A stretch of DNA of 64,000 nucleotides from Streptomyces xanthochromogenes (GCF_014650455.1 NZ_BMUZ01000001.1:620001-684000), one strand, 5' to 3'; counted from the first letter of the stretch, positions 1 through 10,146 are shown. Program-made: numbers and translations. The notes: a model not told the origin generated them from the letters alone.

Positions 1-1510
1 CCCCCGCCGCGAACCCCTCGGCGTGCATGTACGCCAGCTCCTTGAGCTTGAGCGCGCCTTCGAGGGCCACGGGGTAGCCGACGTGCCGGCCGAGGAAGAG
101 CACCGTGTTCTTGTCGGCGAGCGAGCGCGCCAACTCCCGTACCGGCTCCATGGTTTCGAGGACGCGGTCGACCTCGCGGGAGATCTCGGCGAGGTCGTGC
201 ACAACGGCCCGGATCTCGTCGCCCCACTTGGTGCCGCGCACCTGGCCGAGGTACAGCGCGACGAGGTAGCAGGCCACCAGCTGGGTGAGGAACGCCTTCG
301 TCGAGGCGACGGCGACCTCGGGGCCCGCGTGCGTGTAGAGGACCGCGTCCGACTCGCGCGGGATCGTCGAGCCGTTCGTGTTGCAGATGGCGAGCACCTT
401 CGCGCCCTGCTCGCGGGCGTGCCGCAGCGCCATCAGCGTGTCCATGGTCTCGCCGGACTGCGAGATGGCGATGACGAGGGTGCGCTGGTCGAGGATCGGG
501 TCCCGGTAGCGGAACTCGCTGGCCAGCTCCGTCTCGCAGGGAATCCGCGTCCAGTGCTCGATCGCCAGCTTCGCGATCATGCCCGCGTGGTAGGCCGTCC
601 CGCACGCCACGACGACGACCTTGTCGATCTCGCGCAGCACCTTGTGCGGGATGCGCAGCTCGTCGAGGGTCAGCGAGCCGGCGCCGTCGATCCGCCCGAG
701 CAGCGTGTCCGCGACGGCCTTGGGCTGCTCGGCGATCTCCTTGAGCATGAAGTAGTCGTAGCCGCCCTTCTCGGCGGCCGAGGCGTCCCAGTCGACGTGG
801 TACGCCCGGGTCTCGGCCGGCTCCCCGTCGAAGTCGGTGACGGTGACCCCGTCCCGGCGCAGCTCGACGACCTGGTCCTGGCCGAGCTCGATCGCGGAGC
901 GGGTGTGCGCGATGAACGCGGCGACGTCGGAGGCGAGGAAGGACTCCCCCTCGCCGACGCCCACCACGAGCGGCGAGTTGCGCCGCGCGCCCACCACGAC
1001 GTCCGGCTCGTCGGCGTGCACGGCCACCAGCGTGAACGCGCCCTCCAGACGCCGGCACACCTGGCGCATGGCCTCCGCCAGGTCCTCGGCGGAGGAGTAG
1101 CACTCGGCCAGGAGGTGCGCGACGACCTCGGTGTCCGTCTCCGAGGCCAGCTCGTGGCCGCGCTCGGCCAGCTCGGCGCGCAGCGCGGCGAAGTTCTCGA
1201 TGATCCCGTTGTGCACGACCGCGACCCGCCCCGCGTTGTCCAGGTGCGGGTGAGCGTTCTCATCGGTCGGCCCGCCGTGCGTGGCCCACCGGGTGTGCCC
1301 GATGCCGGTGGCCCCGGCGGGCAGCGGCGCCTCCACGAGCGCCTTCTCCAGATTGACCAGCTTGCCGGCCTTCTTCGCCGCGGCGATCCCGCCGTCCGCC
1401 AGGACTGCGACGCCCGCCGAGTCGTACCCGCGGTATTCGAGCCGCTTCAGCCCGGCGACCACGACGTCGAGCGCCGACTGTCCGCCCACATAACCCACGA
1501 TTCCGCACAT
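1..1510 (-). CDS. glmS: Glutamine-fructose-6-phosphate aminotransferase (isomerizing), C-terminus beyond window
   Basis: Makes glucosamine-6-phosphate from fructose-6-phosphate and glutamine, the entry step to UDP-GlcNAc and peptidoglycan; cytoplasmic. About 503 residues are visible of a family length near 610. The start ATG at 1508-1510 gives MCGIVGYVGG, so Cys2 becomes the N-terminal nucleophile of the class II glutamine amidotransferase domain (about residues 1-220, with GIGHTRWATHG and HNGIIENF). A first SIS sugar-isomerase domain follows (CGTAYHAG, SQSGETMDT), and the second SIS domain has begun when the window ends. It is transcribed away from coaA. The cut at base 1 is only the window edge, not a real truncation. 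Confidence 0.96.
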   Translation of the reverse strand, partial: MCGIVGYVGGQSALDVVVAGLKRLEYRGYDSAGVAVLADGGIAAAKKAGKLVNLEKALVEAPLPAGATGIGHTRWATHGGPTDENAHPHLDNAGRVAVVHNGIIENFAALRAELAERGHELASETDTEVVAHLLAECYSSAEDLAEAMRQVCRRLEGAFTLVAVHADEPDVVVGARRNSPLVVGVGEGESFLASDVAAFIAHTRSAIELGQDQVVELRRDGVTVTDFDGEPAETRAYHVDWDASAAEKGGYDYFMLKEIAEQPKAVADTLLGRIDGAGSLTLDELRIPHKVLREIDKVVVVACGTAYHAGMIAKLAIEHWTRIPCETELASEFRYRDPILDQRTLVIAISQSGETMDTLMALRHAREQGAKVLAICNTNGSTIPRESDAVLYTHAGPEVAVASTKAFLTQLVACYLVALYLGQVRGTKWGDEIRAVVHDLAEISREVDRVLETMEPVRELARSLADKNTVLFLGRHVGYPVALEGALKLKELAYMHAEGFAAG

Positions 1511-1966
1511 AAAAACCCCTTCGCGGCCGCCTGACCAGCGACTCAAGGTGTCACTTACCGCCCCTGACACCCGCTGGGGAGTCCGCGGGGAGCTCCAGCT
1601 CCCACCGACCCTCGCATCGAGCGCTTCGAGACCACGGGTGCCCGAGTCCGGCATCACCCGCGGGTGCGCTCCCGTGCGAAGCGCTGGAGCCGCCGGTACT
1701 CGTGACCGAGCCACCTTGCCACGAGAACCGGCGACTCCAGCGCTTCGCGCGATGTCGAGCCGTGGGTGTGGCGCACCGTCGCCCACCCGCCGCACCGCAC
1801 GGGCGGAGGGGTCGGTCCGACCCGACGCGGGCGATCGCGTCCCGGCCCGCGTCGGCCCGGCCGAGCGGTCGGTCCCGGAGAAGGCCGGGGAAGGTGGGTC
1901 AGGTCACTCCCGCCAAGTGACCCACCCCACCCCCCACGCACGTCATACAGCCGCAACAATGGAGTC
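1511..1966. other. Divergent glmS/coaA intergenic region, no gene supported
   Basis: About 455 bases separate the two divergent genes. Short open frames exist on both strands but have no recognisable start signal or family and encode arginine-rich sequence. The region must hold the promoters of both genes. The notable structure is a large inverted repeat at 1676-1748, listed separately. Confidence 0.6.
1676..1748. repeat. Long near-perfect inverted repeat, 29-nt arms
   Basis: The left arm is 1676-1704, the right arm 1720-1748, and the loop is 15 nt. 27 of 29 positions pair. Because it is an inverted repeat, short frames on both strands read the same peptide core (RRLQRFAR). It lies upstream of both flanking genes, so it is not placed as a terminator for either. 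Confidence 0.8.
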
Positions 1967-2956
1967 GTGATCACTTCGCTGCCACGGAGCGCCCACCGCA
2001 AGCCGGAGGCGACTCCCTATGTGGACCTGACGCGCGCCGAATGGAGCGCTCTGCGCGACAAGACGCCGCTGCCGCTGACCGCCGAGGAGGTCGAGCGCCT
2101 GCGCGGACTCGGCGACGTCATCGACCTCGACGAAGTGCGCGACATCTACCTGCCGCTGTCCCGGCTGCTCAACCTGTACGTGGAGGCCACCGCCCATCTG
2201 CGCGGCACCCTCAACACGTTCCTGGGCGACGCGGGCAACGGGCACGGCACCCAGCGCGGCACCCCCTTCGTCATAGGGGTCGCGGGGTCCGTGGCGGTCG
2301 GCAAGTCGACGGTGGCCCGTCTGCTCCAGGCGCTGCTCGCCCGCTGGCCCGAGCACCCCCGGGTGGAGCTGGTCACCACCGACGGCTTCCTGTACCCGAT
2401 GGCCGAGCTCCAGCGCCGCGGCCTGATGTCGCGCAAGGGGTTCCCCGAGTCGTACGACCGCCGGGCCCTGACCCGGTTCGTCGCGGACATCAAGGCGGGC
2501 AAGGACGAGGTCACCGCGCCCGTCTACTCGCACCTCATCTACGACATCGTGCCGGACGAGCAGCTCGTGGTGCGCCGCCCGGACATCCTCATCGTGGAGG
2601 GCCTCAACGTCCTGCAGCCTGCCCTGCCGGGACAGGACGGCCGCACCCGGGTCGGTCTCGCCGACTACTTCGACTTCAGCGTGTACGTGGACGCGCGCAC
2701 CGAGGACATCGAGACCTGGTACCTGAACCGGTTCCGCAAGCTGCGCGAGACCGCCTTCCAGAACCCGTTCTCGTACTTCCGCAAGTACACCCAGGTCTCC
2801 GAGGAGGAGGCCCTGGACTACGCCCGCACGACCTGGCGGACCATCAACCGGCCCAACCTGGTGGAGAATGTGGCCCCCACCCGCGGCCGGGCCACCCTCG
2901 TCGTGCGCAAGGGACCCGACCACAAGATCCAGAAGATCTCGCTGCGCAAACTGTGA
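1967..2956 (+). CDS. coaA: Pantothenate kinase, type I
   Basis: Phosphorylates pantothenate with ATP, the first and usually controlling step of coenzyme A synthesis. 329 residues, the usual length of the actinobacterial enzyme. The P-loop [12 protein letters not shown] lies at residues 104-115, followed by the family signature regions TTDGFLYP and YDIVPDEQ, and IVEGLNVLQ near the middle. The open frame extends further upstream, but the GTG at 1967 gives the expected N-terminus ([20 protein letters not shown]). The only purine-rich stretch (GGAG, 1961-1964) is too close for normal ribosome binding, so initiation may be leaderless or weak. A membrane protein gene follows after 45 bases on the same strand. 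Confidence 0.95.
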   Translation: MITSLPRSAHRKPEATPYVDLTRAEWSALRDKTPLPLTAEEVERLRGLGDVIDLDEVRDIYLPLSRLLNLYVEATAHLRGTLNTFLGDAGNGHGTQRGTPFVIGVAGSVAVGKSTVARLLQALLARWPEHPRVELVTTDGFLYPMAELQRRGLMSRKGFPESYDRRALTRFVADIKAGKDEVTAPVYSHLIYDIVPDEQLVVRRPDILIVEGLNVLQPALPGQDGRTRVGLADYFDFSVYVDARTEDIETWYLNRFRKLRETAFQNPFSYFRKYTQVSEEEALDYARTTWRTINRPNLVENVAPTRGRATLVVRKGPDHKIQKISLRKL

Positions 2957-3001
2957 CCGCAGGCCGCAGCCGCGGCCACGAGCCCGACCCGGCGAGGAAA
3001 C

Positions 3002-3937
3002 GTGCTGCACCTGCGACTGATCGTGCCCGCCGACCGCACCGACGAGGTCGTACGCATCGTCGAGTCGACGGTCGGCACCGCCCATCTGGCGGTGCTGCCC
3101 GGCGCGGCCCGTGATCCGGCGGGCGACCTGGTGCTGTGCGACGTGGCGCGCGAGGCCGGTGACGGACTGATCGCCGAGCTGCGCGCGACCGGGCTCGACC
3201 GGGACGGTTCGATCGCCGTCGACCAGATCGGCCTCTCGATCTCACGGCGCGCTGACGAGGCGGAGGCGGAGGCACCCGGCGAGGGCGCGGACGCGGTGCT
3301 GTGGGAGTCGCTGACCGACGCGACGCACGAGGAGTCGACGCTGTCGGTCACCTACGTCGCGTTCCTGGCCGTCGCCACCATGCTGGCCGCGTGCGGCGTG
3401 ATGCTGGACAACGCGATCCTGATCGTGGGCGCGATGGCGGTCGGCCCCGAGTTCGGGCCACTGGCCGGGATCTCCACGGCGCTGGTGCGACGGGCGCCCC
3501 GGCTGGTGTGGCGCTCGCTGGTGGCCCTGCTCGTCGGCTTCGCCGCGGCCATGGTGGTGACCGCGGGGTTCGGCTGGCTGATGGACCAACTCGGGCTGTT
3601 CTCAAAGGAGTTGCTGGAGGGCCCGCGCCCCAACACGGCCTTCGTCTGGAAGCCGGACTGGATGTCGTTCGTGGTCGCCTTCCTGGCCGGCATCGCGGGG
3701 ACGCTCTCGCTGACCTCGGCCAAGTCGGGCGCACTGATCGGCGTCGCGATCTCGGTGACGACGGTTCCCGCGGCGGCCAACGCCGCGATGGCCTTCAGCT
3801 ACGCGGAGTACGCCCAGACCTGGGGTTCGACCTGGCAACTGCTCGCGAACCTGGGCGGCATCGTACTGGCCGGCACGCTTACGCTGCTCGCCCAGAAGCT
3901 CTTCTGGGCGAGGCAGCGCAAGCGCCAACCCGCTTAA
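3002..3937 (+). CDS. DUF389 family membrane protein
   Basis: 311 residues. About the first 110 residues form a soluble domain (starting [16 protein letters not shown]). The rest is hydrophobic with about six membrane segments (for example [45 protein letters not shown]). This is the arrangement of the DUF389 family, whose function is not established. GTG start at 3002 with GAGGAA upstream. It lies 45 bases after coaA and may be co-transcribed. Its stop codon overlaps the glmM stop on the other strand: the palindrome TTAA at 3934-3937 supplies both. Confidence 0.85.
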   Translation: MLHLRLIVPADRTDEVVRIVESTVGTAHLAVLPGAARDPAGDLVLCDVAREAGDGLIAELRATGLDRDGSIAVDQIGLSISRRADEAEAEAPGEGADAVLWESLTDATHEESTLSVTYVAFLAVATMLAACGVMLDNAILIVGAMAVGPEFGPLAGISTALVRRAPRLVWRSLVALLVGFAAAMVVTAGFGWLMDQLGLFSKELLEGPRPNTAFVWKPDWMSFVVAFLAGIAGTLSLTSAKSGALIGVAISVTTVPAAANAAMAFSYAEYAQTWGSTWQLLANLGGIVLAGTLTLLAQKLFWARQRKRQPA

Positions 3938-5292
3938 CCCAGCGCCGACTTGACGACGTCGGCAAGGCGGCCGGCCACCGAGCGGGCCTGCTCGATGTCC
4001 GCGGCCTCGACCATCACGCGGACCAGCGGCTCGGTGCCCGAGGGGCGCAGCAGCACCCGGCCGGTGGCGCCCAGCTCGCGCTCGGCCTCGGCGACGGCCG
4101 TGCCGAGCTCGGCAGAGGTGGCGACGCGGGACTTGTCGACGTCGGGGACGTTGACCAGGACCTGCGGCAGGCGCGTCATGACCCCGGCGAGATCGGCGAG
4201 CGTGCGGCCGGTCGCGGCGACCCGGGCGGCCAGCATCAGACCGGTCAGCGTGCCGTCACCCGTGGTCGCGTGATCCAGGATGATCACGTGGCCGGACTGC
4301 TCGCCGCCCAGCGCGTAGCCGTGCTCCTTCATCGACTCCAGGACGTAGCGGTCGCCGACCCCGGTCTGGACGAGCTCGATGCCCTCGCCCTCCATGGCGA
4401 TCTTGAAGCCCAGGTTCGACATCACGGTACCGACGACGGTGTTGCGACGCAGCGTGCCCGCCTCGCGCATGGCGAGCGCGAGCACCGCGAGGATCTGGTC
4501 GCCGTCGACCTCGTTGCCCGAGCCGTCCACGGCCAGGCAGCGGTCGGCGTCGCCGTCGTGCGCGATGCCGAGGTCGGCGCCGTGCTCGACGACGGCCGCC
4601 TTCAGGAGGTCGAGGTGGGTGGAGCCGCAACCGTCGTTGATGTTGAGCCCGTCCGGCTCGGCACCGATCGTGACGACCTCGGCCCCGGCCCGCGCGAACG
4701 CCTCCGGTGAGACCCGGGCGGCGGCGCCGTGCGCCTCGTCCAGGACGACCTTCAGGCCGTCGAGACGGTTGGGCAGCACCCCGATGAGGTGGGCCACGTA
4801 CCGGTCGAAGCCCTCGCCGTACGAGCGGACCCGGCCCACACCGGCGCCGGTCGGGCGCTCCCACGGCTCGCCCGTGCGGTGCTGCTCGTAGATCGACTCG
4901 ATGCGGTCCTCCAGCTCGTCGGCGAGCTTGTGACCGCCGCGCGCGAAGAACTTGACACCGTTGTCCGGCATGGCGTTGTGGCTCGCCGAGAGCATCACAC
5001 CGAGGTCGGCACCCAGCACGCCGGTGAGGTACGCCACCGCGGGGGTGGGCAGCACACCGACCCGCAGGACGTCCACGCCCGCGCTCGCGAGGCCCGCGAC
5101 GACCGCCGCTTCGAGGAACTCTCCCGACGCCCGGGGGTCGCGCCCGACCACGGCGGTCGGCCGATGCCCCTCGAAGGTCCCCGCTTCGGCGAGCACATGT
5201 GCTGCCGCGACCGACAGACCGAGCGCGAGCTCAGCCGTCAGGTCCGAGTTGGCGACACCGCGCACGCCGTCCGTGCCGAAGAGTCGTCCCAC
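3934..5292 (-). CDS. glmM: Phosphoglucosamine mutase
   Basis: Converts glucosamine-6-phosphate to glucosamine-1-phosphate, the step after GlmS towards UDP-GlcNAc. 452 residues. N-terminus [14 protein letters not shown] is the family hallmark. The phosphoserine loop is LSASHN (Ser near residue 104), the metal loop is HDGDADR, and the C-terminal sugar-phosphate loop is [12 protein letters not shown]. The frame is open for 25 codons further upstream, but GTG at 5292 with GGAGG six bases before it gives the correct N-terminus. It follows rpsI on the same strand, with a strong hairpin lying inside the upstream frame extension (5354-5386). Confidence 0.97.
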   Translation of the reverse strand: MGRLFGTDGVRGVANSDLTAELALGLSVAAAHVLAEAGTFEGHRPTAVVGRDPRASGEFLEAAVVAGLASAGVDVLRVGVLPTPAVAYLTGVLGADLGVMLSASHNAMPDNGVKFFARGGHKLADELEDRIESIYEQHRTGEPWERPTGAGVGRVRSYGEGFDRYVAHLIGVLPNRLDGLKVVLDEAHGAAARVSPEAFARAGAEVVTIGAEPDGLNINDGCGSTHLDLLKAAVVEHGADLGIAHDGDADRCLAVDGSGNEVDGDQILAVLALAMREAGTLRRNTVVGTVMSNLGFKIAMEGEGIELVQTGVGDRYVLESMKEHGYALGGEQSGHVIILDHATTGDGTLTGLMLAARVAATGRTLADLAGVMTRLPQVLVNVPDVDKSRVATSAELGTAVAEAERELGATGRVLLRPSGTEPLVRVMVEAADIEQARSVAGRLADVVKSALG

Positions 5293-5353
5293 GTCTGTCC
5301 TCCGAAAAACTGAAAATGCGGGGTAGATAACTGCGGGGGTGGAGATAGACGAA

Positions 5354-5386
5354 CGCCCCGGCAGCACGGAAGGTGCTGCCGGGGCG
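5354..5386 (-). terminator. Hairpin terminator after rplM-rpsI
   Basis: A perfect 14-bp GC-rich stem (arms 5354-5367 and 5373-5386) with a 5-nt loop starts 28 bases past the rpsI stop. No clear T-run follows, which is common for Streptomyces terminators. Confidence 0.8.
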
Positions 5387-5414
5387 AACGAGAGCCGTAG
5401 TGGCAGGCGCGGAT

Positions 5415-5933
5415 TTAGCGCTTGCTGTACTGCGGAGCCTTGCGGGCCTTCTTGAGACCGGCCTTCTTGCGCTCGACCGCACGGTCGTCGCGGGAGAGGA
5501 AGCCGGCCTTCTTGAGGGCGCCGCGGTTGTTGTCGACGTCGGCCTCGTTCAGCGCACGGGCCACGCCGAGGCGCAGGGCGCCGGCCTGACCGGACACGCC
5601 GCCACCCGAGATGCGGGCGATGACGTCGTAGCGGTTGTCGAGCTCAAGCACCTTGAAGGGCTCGTTGACTTCCTGCTGGTGGACCTTGTTCGGGAAGTAG
5701 TCTTCGAGCGTACGCCCGTTGATCTTCCACTTGCCGGTGCCCGGAACGATCCGGACACGGGCGATGGCGTTCTTGCGACGGCCCAGGCCGGCGGCCGGCT
5801 GCGGGTCGCCGAAGCGGGACGCCATCGACTCGGTGGTGTACTCGCCCTCGACGGGGACCTCGGACTCGAAGGTGGTGACCTCCGCGTAGGTCTCTTCGCC
5901 CTCGACGGGGGTCTCGACAGTGGTCTCGGCCAC
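5415..5933 (-). CDS. rpsI: 30S ribosomal protein S9
   Basis: Small-subunit head protein whose C-terminal tail reaches the P-site tRNA. 172 residues: an acidic N-terminal extension of about 45 residues typical of actinobacteria ([18 protein letters not shown]), then the S9 core [19 protein letters not shown] and the basic end [11 protein letters not shown] start at 5933 with GAGGAG upstream. Downstream of rplM by 47 bases, as in most bacteria. Confidence 0.98.
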   Translation of the reverse strand: MAETTVETPVEGEETYAEVTTFESEVPVEGEYTTESMASRFGDPQPAAGLGRRKNAIARVRIVPGTGKWKINGRTLEDYFPNKVHQQEVNEPFKVLELDNRYDVIARISGGGVSGQAGALRLGVARALNEADVDNNRGALKKAGFLSRDDRAVERKKAGLKKARKAPQYSKR

Positions 5934-5980
5934 GATGCTCCTCAGATTCTTTTCTGTCTTAGGGGGTGTGGTGGCCGGAA

Positions 5981-6424
5981 CTACTGCGCGACCTGGGTGA
6001 TCTCGAACGGCACCGGCTGCTGGGCAGCGTGGGGGTGCTGGTCGCCCGAGTAGACCTTCAGCTTCGAGAGCATCTGACGGCCCAGGGTGTTCTTGGGGAT
6101 CATGCCCTTGATGGCCTTCTCGACGGCCTTCTCCGGGTTGTTCGCCAGGAGGTCGTCGTAGCGCACCGAACGGAGACCGCCCGGGTAGCCGGAGTGGCGG
6201 TACGCCATCTTCTGGGTCTTCTTGTTGCCGGACAGGTGAACCTTGTCGGCGTTGATGATGATGACGAAGTCACCCATGTCCATGTGGGGCGCATACACGG
6301 GCTTGTGCTTGCCCCGGAGGAGGTTCGCGGCGGTGGTCGCCAGACGACCCAGGACGATGTCCTGAGCGTCAATGACGTGCCACTGGCGAGTGATGTCGCC
6401 GGGCTTGGGGCTGTACGTACGCAC
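5981..6424 (-). CDS. rplM: 50S ribosomal protein L13
   Basis: Early-assembling large-subunit protein. 147 residues beginning [20 protein letters not shown] and containing the family stretch [17 protein letters not shown]. The frame is open 25 codons further upstream, but the GTG at 6424 gives the standard N-terminus and has GAAGG nearby. First gene of rplM-rpsI; its promoter should lie in 6425-6600, where I cannot fix it. Confidence 0.97.
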   Translation of the reverse strand: MRTYSPKPGDITRQWHVIDAQDIVLGRLATTAANLLRGKHKPVYAPHMDMGDFVIIINADKVHLSGNKKTQKMAYRHSGYPGGLRSVRYDDLLANNPEKAVEKAIKGMIPKNTLGRQMLSKLKVYSGDQHPHAAQQPVPFEITQVAQ

Positions 6425-6611
6425 TTCGTAGCCTTCGCTTCTTAGTGGATGGGGAGCAGACACATTGCACCCTGAAGCGATCATGCAGCTGGGACTCACA
6501 GTGCCGGGACGATGCCCGTATGCGAGCCACTGGTAACTGCTCCAGAGAACTTGCGCAACGGCTGTCGCGTGAGAACGACCGAGCCAATACGCATAACGAA
6601 CCAGAAGGATA

Positions 6612-6646
6612 CCCGGGCGCCCCCGAGCGGGTCAAAACCGCCCGGG
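6612..6646 (-). terminator. Hairpin terminator after the ABC-F gene
   Basis: Arms 6612-6619 and 6639-6646 pair perfectly, with a second inner GC pairing around a TCAAAA loop. It starts 50 bases beyond the ABC-F stop codon. Confidence 0.6.
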
Positions 6647-6695
6647 AGCCTCCCGTTCCGATCCGGCCCGCTCCGCCTCTGGCCTGCGCGAACGC

Positions 6696-8318
6696 CTAGC
6701 GCGCCCGCTCCACCCGGCGCTCGTCCCACACCGGCTCCGGCGTCTCGCGCACCACACCGTCCGAGCCGAAGACCAGATAGCGGTCGAACGACTTCGAGAA
6801 CCAGCGGTCGTGGGTGACCGCGAGCACCGTCCCGTCGTACGCCTCGAGACCGTCCTGCAGCGCCTCCGCCGACTCCAGGTCCAGGTTGTCCGTCGGCTCG
6901 TCGAGCAGCAGCGCGGTGGTGCCGGCCAGCTCCAGGAGCAGGATCTGGAAGCGGGCCTGCTGGCCGCCCGAGAGCTTCTCGAAGGGCTGGTCCCCCTGCC
7001 GCTCCAGCTCGTAGCGGCGCAGCACCGACATCGCGGCCCCGCGGTCCTTGGCGTGCTCGCTCCACAGGATGTCGACGAGGGTGCGCCCGAGCAGCTCGGG
7101 GTGGGCGTGGGTCTGCGCGAAGTGCCCGGGCACGACCCGCGCCCCCAGCTTCCAGTTACCGGTGTGCGCCACCGACGGGTCGCCCGCGAGCAGCCGCAGG
7201 AAATGCGACTTGCCGGAGCCGTTGGAGCCGAGCACCGCGACCCGCTCGCCGTAGAACACTTCGAGCGAGAACGGCTTCATCAGACCGGTCAGCTCAAGGT
7301 TCTCGCAGGTCAGCGCCCGCACGCCGGTACGGCCGCCGCGCAGCCGCATGGTGATCTCCTGCTCGCGCGGCGGCTCCGGCGGCGGGCCGGCGTCCTCGAA
7401 CCGCTTGAAGCGCGTCTGCATCGCGTGGTAGCGGGACGCCATGTCCGGGCTGATGGCGGCCTGGTTGCGCAGCCGAAGCACCAGCGCCTTCAGGCGGGCG
7501 TGCTCCTCGTCCCAGCGCCGCTTGAGCTCCTCGAAGCGCGCGAACCGCTCGCGCCGGGCCTCGTGGTACGTGCCGAATCCGGCGCCGTGCACCCACACGT
7601 CCGTGCCCGCGGGACTCGGCTCCAGGCTCACGATCCGCTCGGCGGCCCGCGAGAGCAGCTCCCGGTCGTGCGAGACGAACAGGACCGTCTTGCGGGTCTC
7701 GCGCAGCCGCTCCTCCAGCCAGCGCTTGCCCGGCACGTCCAGATAGTTGTCCGGCTCGTCCAGGAGCAGCACCTCGTCGGGCCCCCGGAGCAGCGCTTCG
7801 AGCACCAGACGCTTCTGCTCGCCGCCGCTGAGCGTGCGCACCTCACGGAACTGCGCCTTGTCGTACGGCATCCCGAGCGCGGCCATGGTGCACATGTCCC
7901 AGACCGTCTCCGCCTCGTAGCCGCGCGCCTCGGCCCAGTCGCTGAGTGCCTGCGCGTACTTCATCTGCGCGGCCTCGTCATCGACCGTCATGATCAGGTG
8001 CTCGGCCGCGTCGACCTCCGCGGCGGCCTCCTTGATCCGCGGCTGGGCCACGGAGACCAGCAGGTCACGCACGGTCCGCTCGTCGCGCACCGAGCCGACG
8101 AACTGCGGCATCACACCGAGCCCGCCGCTCACCGCCACCGAGCCGCCGTGCGGCTGGAGCTCGCCGGAGATCATGCGGAGCAGCGTGGTCTTGCCGGCCC
8201 CGTTGGCGCCGACCAGGGCCACCACCGACCCTTCCGCCACCCGGAACGAAGCGTCGCCGAGCAGCACCCGCCCGTCCGGCAGGTAGTACTCCAGGTGTGC
8301 AGCCTCTAGATGTCCCAT
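6696..8318 (-). CDS. ABC-F family ATPase (two ABC domains, no membrane domain)
   Basis: 540 residues, two ATP-binding cassettes in one chain. First cassette: Walker A GANGAGKTT at 37-45, signature LSGGEQKR, Walker B VLLLDEPDNYLD. Second cassette: GSNGSGKS, LSGGQQARF, LLLDEPTDNLD. Between them is a charged helical linker (EELKRRWDEEHARLKAL). ABC-F proteins act on the ribosome; some protect it from antibiotics, others tune elongation. Which applies here cannot be read from sequence. The frame extends 110 codons upstream over the divergent gene, but ATG 8318 is chosen because homologues start MGHLEAAHLEYYLPDGR and a -10-like GACAAT ends 8 bases before it, fitting a leaderless mRNA. Confidence 0.92.
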   Translation of the reverse strand: MGHLEAAHLEYYLPDGRVLLGDASFRVAEGSVVALVGANGAGKTTLLRMISGELQPHGGSVAVSGGLGVMPQFVGSVRDERTVRDLLVSVAQPRIKEAAAEVDAAEHLIMTVDDEAAQMKYAQALSDWAEARGYEAETVWDMCTMAALGMPYDKAQFREVRTLSGGEQKRLVLEALLRGPDEVLLLDEPDNYLDVPGKRWLEERLRETRKTVLFVSHDRELLSRAAERIVSLEPSPAGTDVWVHGAGFGTYHEARRERFARFEELKRRWDEEHARLKALVLRLRNQAAISPDMASRYHAMQTRFKRFEDAGPPPEPPREQEITMRLRGGRTGVRALTCENLELTGLMKPFSLEVFYGERVAVLGSNGSGKSHFLRLLAGDPSVAHTGNWKLGARVVPGHFAQTHAHPELLGRTLVDILWSEHAKDRGAAMSVLRRYELERQGDQPFEKLSGGQQARFQILLLELAGTTALLLDEPTDNLDLESAEALQDGLEAYDGTVLAVTHDRWFSKSFDRYLVFGSDGVVRETPEPVWDERRVERAR

Positions 8319-8325
8319 GCTGCGG

Positions 8326-8368
8326 ATTGTCGCCCAGCTCCTGCCCCCCTGAACAATCGAATTAGGAT
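8326..8368. promoter_or_regulatory. Divergent, probably leaderless promoter pair
   Basis: On the minus strand GACAAT (8331 to 8326) and on the plus strand TAGGAT (8363-8368) each end exactly 7 bases before a start codon (8318 and 8376). Neither gene has a Shine-Dalgarno sequence. This is the geometry of actinobacterial leaderless transcripts. No convincing -35 elements were found. Confidence 0.5.
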
Positions 8369-8375
8369 GCGCGGC

Positions 8376-9218
8376 ATGAGCTTTGGGCAAGGGGGACCCG
8401 GGTGGGGCCCGGGGGATCAGCAGACGCCGGACTGGGCGGCGCTGGCCGATGCGTCGGCCGCACGCAACCGGCGCAGGAAGTGGCTGTTCATAGGCGGCGG
8501 TGCGCTCGCCACGGCGGCGGTCGTCGCGGTGGTGGCCACCGTCATCGTCACCGCGGGGTCCAAGGACGACGGGAAGTCCGCGAACGAGCTGCCCTCTCCC
8601 CCGGCGCTGCCCAGCAACAGCGCCCAGCCGGGGCCCTCGTTCTCCCACGTGGCCCCGCCGCCCCCGCCCAACCCGTACGACTTCGTCGCGAGTGCGAAGA
8701 AGGACACGGCCCCGCTGAGCGCCGACACCCTCTTCCCCGGCAAGAGCCTCGCCCTGGGCAGCGGCTCCTACGCCAAGGGCCCCACCGACAAGGTCACCGA
8801 GTGCTCTTCGGTCACCCAGGGGTCGCTCGGCTCGATCCTCAACAACAACGGCTGCCGCCAGGTCATCCGGGCCACGTTCACCAAGGACGGCGTCGCGGTC
8901 ACCGTCGGCGTCGCCGTGTTCGACACGGACGGGCAGGCCACGAAGGCCAAGCAGCAGGCCAACGGCGGCATCGCCTCGCTCTCCGGCTCGGGCGTCAACA
9001 CCTTCTGCCGGGGCGGATCGGTCTGCCGCAACACGACCAACTCCTATGGCCGCTATGCCTACTTCACGATCGGCGGCTTCGCCAACGGGAAGAACGTGAC
9101 GAAGGACGACTCGGCCGTCTTCACCGCGGGCAACGACCTCGCGAAGTTCACCTTCGACCAGATCGTCGCCCGCGGCCGCAACCAGGCCTCAGCAGCAGCC
9201 GCCCGGCCCGCCGGCTGA
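8376..9218 (+). CDS. Membrane-anchored extracytoplasmic protein, unknown function
   Basis: 280 residues. A short Gly/Pro-rich cytoplasmic start ([19 protein letters not shown]) and basic residues (NRRRKW) precede one membrane segment ([22 protein letters not shown], about residues 37-58). Then come a Pro/Ser-rich linker and an outside domain with four cysteines that could form two disulfides ([21 protein letters not shown]). No family is recognised. ATG 8376 is preferred over the ATG three codons upstream because that one overlaps the -10-like TAGGAT. The 3' end overlaps truA, convergent, by 30 bases. Confidence 0.8.
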   Translation: MSFGQGGPGWGPGDQQTPDWAALADASAARNRRRKWLFIGGGALATAAVVAVVATVIVTAGSKDDGKSANELPSPPALPSNSAQPGPSFSHVAPPPPPNPYDFVASAKKDTAPLSADTLFPGKSLALGSGSYAKGPTDKVTECSSVTQGSLGSILNNNGCRQVIRATFTKDGVAVTVGVAVFDTDGQATKAKQQANGGIASLSGSGVNTFCRGGSVCRNTTNSYGRYAYFTIGGFANGKNVTKDDSAVFTAGNDLAKFTFDQIVARGRNQASAAAARPAG

Positions 9219-10061
9219 ACTCCCGGGCAGCGTACGCATGTTGCGCGCCTCCTTGCTGCGCGCGGCGAGCAACTCGTCGGCGGGGTAGCCGACTTCCTCC
9301 AGGGTCAGGCCGTGCGGCTTGACCACGTGGACCGAGGAGTCGCGCACCGCCGCCGCCAGCACCTTGCCGGGCCACTCCGCTCCCCGGTGGCCGTCGCCGA
9401 CGTGCAGCAGCGCGCCCACCAGGGAGCGCACCATGTTGTGGCAGAAGGCGTCCGCGCGCACGGTCGCGGTGACGATCCCGTCGTCACCGCGCACCCAGGA
9501 CAGCTCCTGGAGCGTGCGGATGGTGGTGGCGCCCTCGCGCTTCTTGCAGTACGCCGCGAAGTCGTGCTCGCCGAGCAGCGCCGCGGAGGCCGCGTTCATC
9601 GCCTCGACGTCCAACTCCCAGTCGTGCCACAGGACATGACCGCGCACCAGCGGATCGACACCGCCGACGTTGTCCGTCACCCGGTACGCGTACCGGCGCC
9701 AGATCGCCGAGAAGCGCGCGTTGAACCCGCTCGGCGCCTCGGCCACCCGCCAGATCCGGACATCGTGCGGAAGGCGCCCGGCCAGGCGCCGCAGCAGCTT
9801 CTCGCGGTGCTCGGCCCACACCTCCTCGGGCAGGTCCACGTGCGCTACCTGGCCGCGCGCGTGCACCCCGGCATCGGTGCGTCCGGCGACGGTCAGGTCG
9901 TACGTCACGCCGGACCGGGTCACCGTGCGCAGCGCGTCCTCGATCTCGCCCTGCACGGTCCTGCGCCCGAGCGGCTGCCGGGCCCAGCCGGAGAAGTCCC
10001 TGCCGTCGTACGACAGATCAAGACGCACCCGGACGAGGCCGGGCTCCACCTCATCACTCAC
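9189..10061 (-). CDS. truA: tRNA pseudouridine synthase A
   Basis: Makes pseudouridine at positions 38-40 of tRNA anticodon arms. 290 residues. The catalytic Asp lies in [16 protein letters not shown]; other family blocks are [31 protein letters not shown] and [17 protein letters not shown] start at 10061 with GAGAGG upstream. It follows rplQ on the same strand after a strong hairpin, as commonly seen at the end of the alpha operon. The Gly/Pro/Cys-rich C-terminal tail reads into the convergent neighbour. Confidence 0.96.
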   Translation of the reverse strand: MSDEVEPGLVRVRLDLSYDGRDFSGWARQPLGRRTVQGEIEDALRTVTRSGVTYDLTVAGRTDAGVHARGQVAHVDLPEEVWAEHREKLLRRLAGRLPHDVRIWRVAEAPSGFNARFSAIWRRYAYRVTDNVGGVDPLVRGHVLWHDWELDVEAMNAASAALLGEHDFAAYCKKREGATTIRTLQELSWVRGDDGIVTATVRADAFCHNMVRSLVGALLHVGDGHRGAEWPGKVLAAAVRDSSVHVVKPHGLTLEEVGYPADELLAARSKEARNMRTLPGSSAGGPGGCC

Positions 10062-10093
10062 GTAACAGATCCTCTCAAAGCATCCACACAGCA

Positions 10094-10129
10094 GAACGGG
10101 CCCGCCCCCCGAAGGGAACGGGCCCGTTC
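10094..10129 (-). terminator. Hairpin terminator after rplQ
   Basis: Perfect 11-bp stem, arms 10094-10104 and 10119-10129, beginning 18 bases past the rplQ stop. It separates the alpha operon from truA. Confidence 0.75.
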
Positions 10130-10146
10130 ACCAGCCTTCAGAACGC

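Noticed and set aside
1..1510. Truncated glmS pseudogene
   Set aside because: The frame is open to the window edge; the missing C-terminus is outside the window.
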